5,122 nucleotides of DNA from SLSG01 sp964477035 (GTDB taxonomy: Bacteria > Bacteroidota > Bacteroidia > Bacteroidales > UBA7960): positions 1 through 5,122 of the forward strand of contig CAYZCW010000035.1 of assembly GCA_964477035.1 (NCBI GenBank), given 5' to 3'. Below the pieces are notes generated by a model. That model worked only from the letters and a program-made list of their open reading frames with translations, did no database searches and was not told the DNA's origin. This document shows, one piece after another, positions 4,914 through 5,122 of this stretch (position 1 is its first letter; each line of letters starts with the position of its first letter). A program made the position numbers and the translations under genes.

Positions 4914-5122
4914 CCGACCGAGCCCCTGCCCCCGGCCATGCCCCCTGCTGCATCGAGTGTCAGCACTTCGCACCCGCGGCGTGGCGGCAAGGGCACGTCG
5001 CCCCGTGCCGTGCGAATCGATGGGAGGGGACCCGCCGCTACAAGCCGACGCTGCGGCGCACCGCGGCCGGCTGGACGTGCGACGAGTTCTGCATGACTTC
5101 GGATCATCCCACGCCCACGGCC
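4910..5122 (+). CDS. Cys-rich putative zinc-binding protein, 3' end outside window
   Basis: The reading frame starts at GTG 4910, 7 bases after a strong GGAGG (4898-4902), and is still open at the window end after 71 codons. The visible part has six Cys: CCIEC at 13-17, C33, C57 and C61. The spacing C14-x2-C17-x15-C33-x23-C57 suggests a metal-binding knuckle, most simply zinc, or less likely an iron-sulfur cluster. Between them are aromatic and basic residues (HFAPAAWRQGH, NRWEGTRRYKPTLRR) consistent with nucleic-acid contact. The start overlaps the previous stop as GTGA, continuing the coupled operon. It could be a short accessory protein ending just past the window. Function is unknown. Confidence 0.7.
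   Translation, partial: MTDRAPAPGHAPCCIECQHFAPAAWRQGHVAPCRANRWEGTRRYKPTLRRTAAGWTCDEFCMTSDHPTPTA

Noticed and set aside
1..5122. tRNA, rRNA or riboswitch genes
   Set aside because: No cloverleaf, rRNA motif or known riboswitch core could be recognised on either strand by eye.

Overview
The window is a 5.1 kb, very GC-rich stretch with every credible gene on the + strand. It looks like the replication and control core of an integrated mobile element (prophage, phage satellite or integrative plasmid) in a planctomycete-like bacterium. The host guess rests on two things: a DUF1580-type small protein, a family known from Rhodopirellula and relatives, and the style of the integrase C-terminus (NQLRHAAAT ... 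VVLGHARADVTQVYAERD). Both are family recognition by eye, not database results.

Layout. Positions 3-209 hold the C-terminal end of a tyrosine recombinase. Positions 210-334 are non-coding and carry inverted repeats. Positions 335-853 encode a helix-turn-helix protein of lower GC than its surroundings. Positions 854-996 form a regulatory gap with an array of 10-bp repeats ending in a perfect 20-bp palindrome, then a second tandem pair of 10-bp-spaced units, then a 9-bp inverted repeat whose right arm contains the Shine-Dalgarno of the next gene. Positions 997-1311 encode the DUF1580-like protein. After a gap of about 120 bp (possibly filled by a 40-codon ORF) comes a tightly coupled operon: a zinc-finger/TOPRIM primase-like protein (1435-2340), an SF3/AAA+-like helicase ATPase with a C-terminal winged helix (2327-4198), a TubC_N-like/zinc-ribbon protein (4186-4731), a 60-residue unknown (4731-4913), and a Cys-rich protein cut by the window end (4910-5122). 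Adjacent genes overlap by 14, 13, 1 and 4 bases, so they are probably translated from one message.

How it may work. The recombinase integrates and excises the element. The two small DNA-binding-type proteins probably regulate excision or expression through the repeats lying between them. The primase-like and helicase-like proteins would start element DNA replication. The most striking signal is inside the last part of the helicase gene: eight copies of a 9-bp unit with core TGGGGCAC (two in one orientation, six in the other), spaced in multiples of 3 so that they stay open as a Gly-Ala-His-rich tail. This looks like an iteron-type replication origin embedded in the coding sequence of its own initiator/helicase, comparable in logic to P4-type and SaPI-type satellites. 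That interpretation is inference; the repeats themselves are directly visible.
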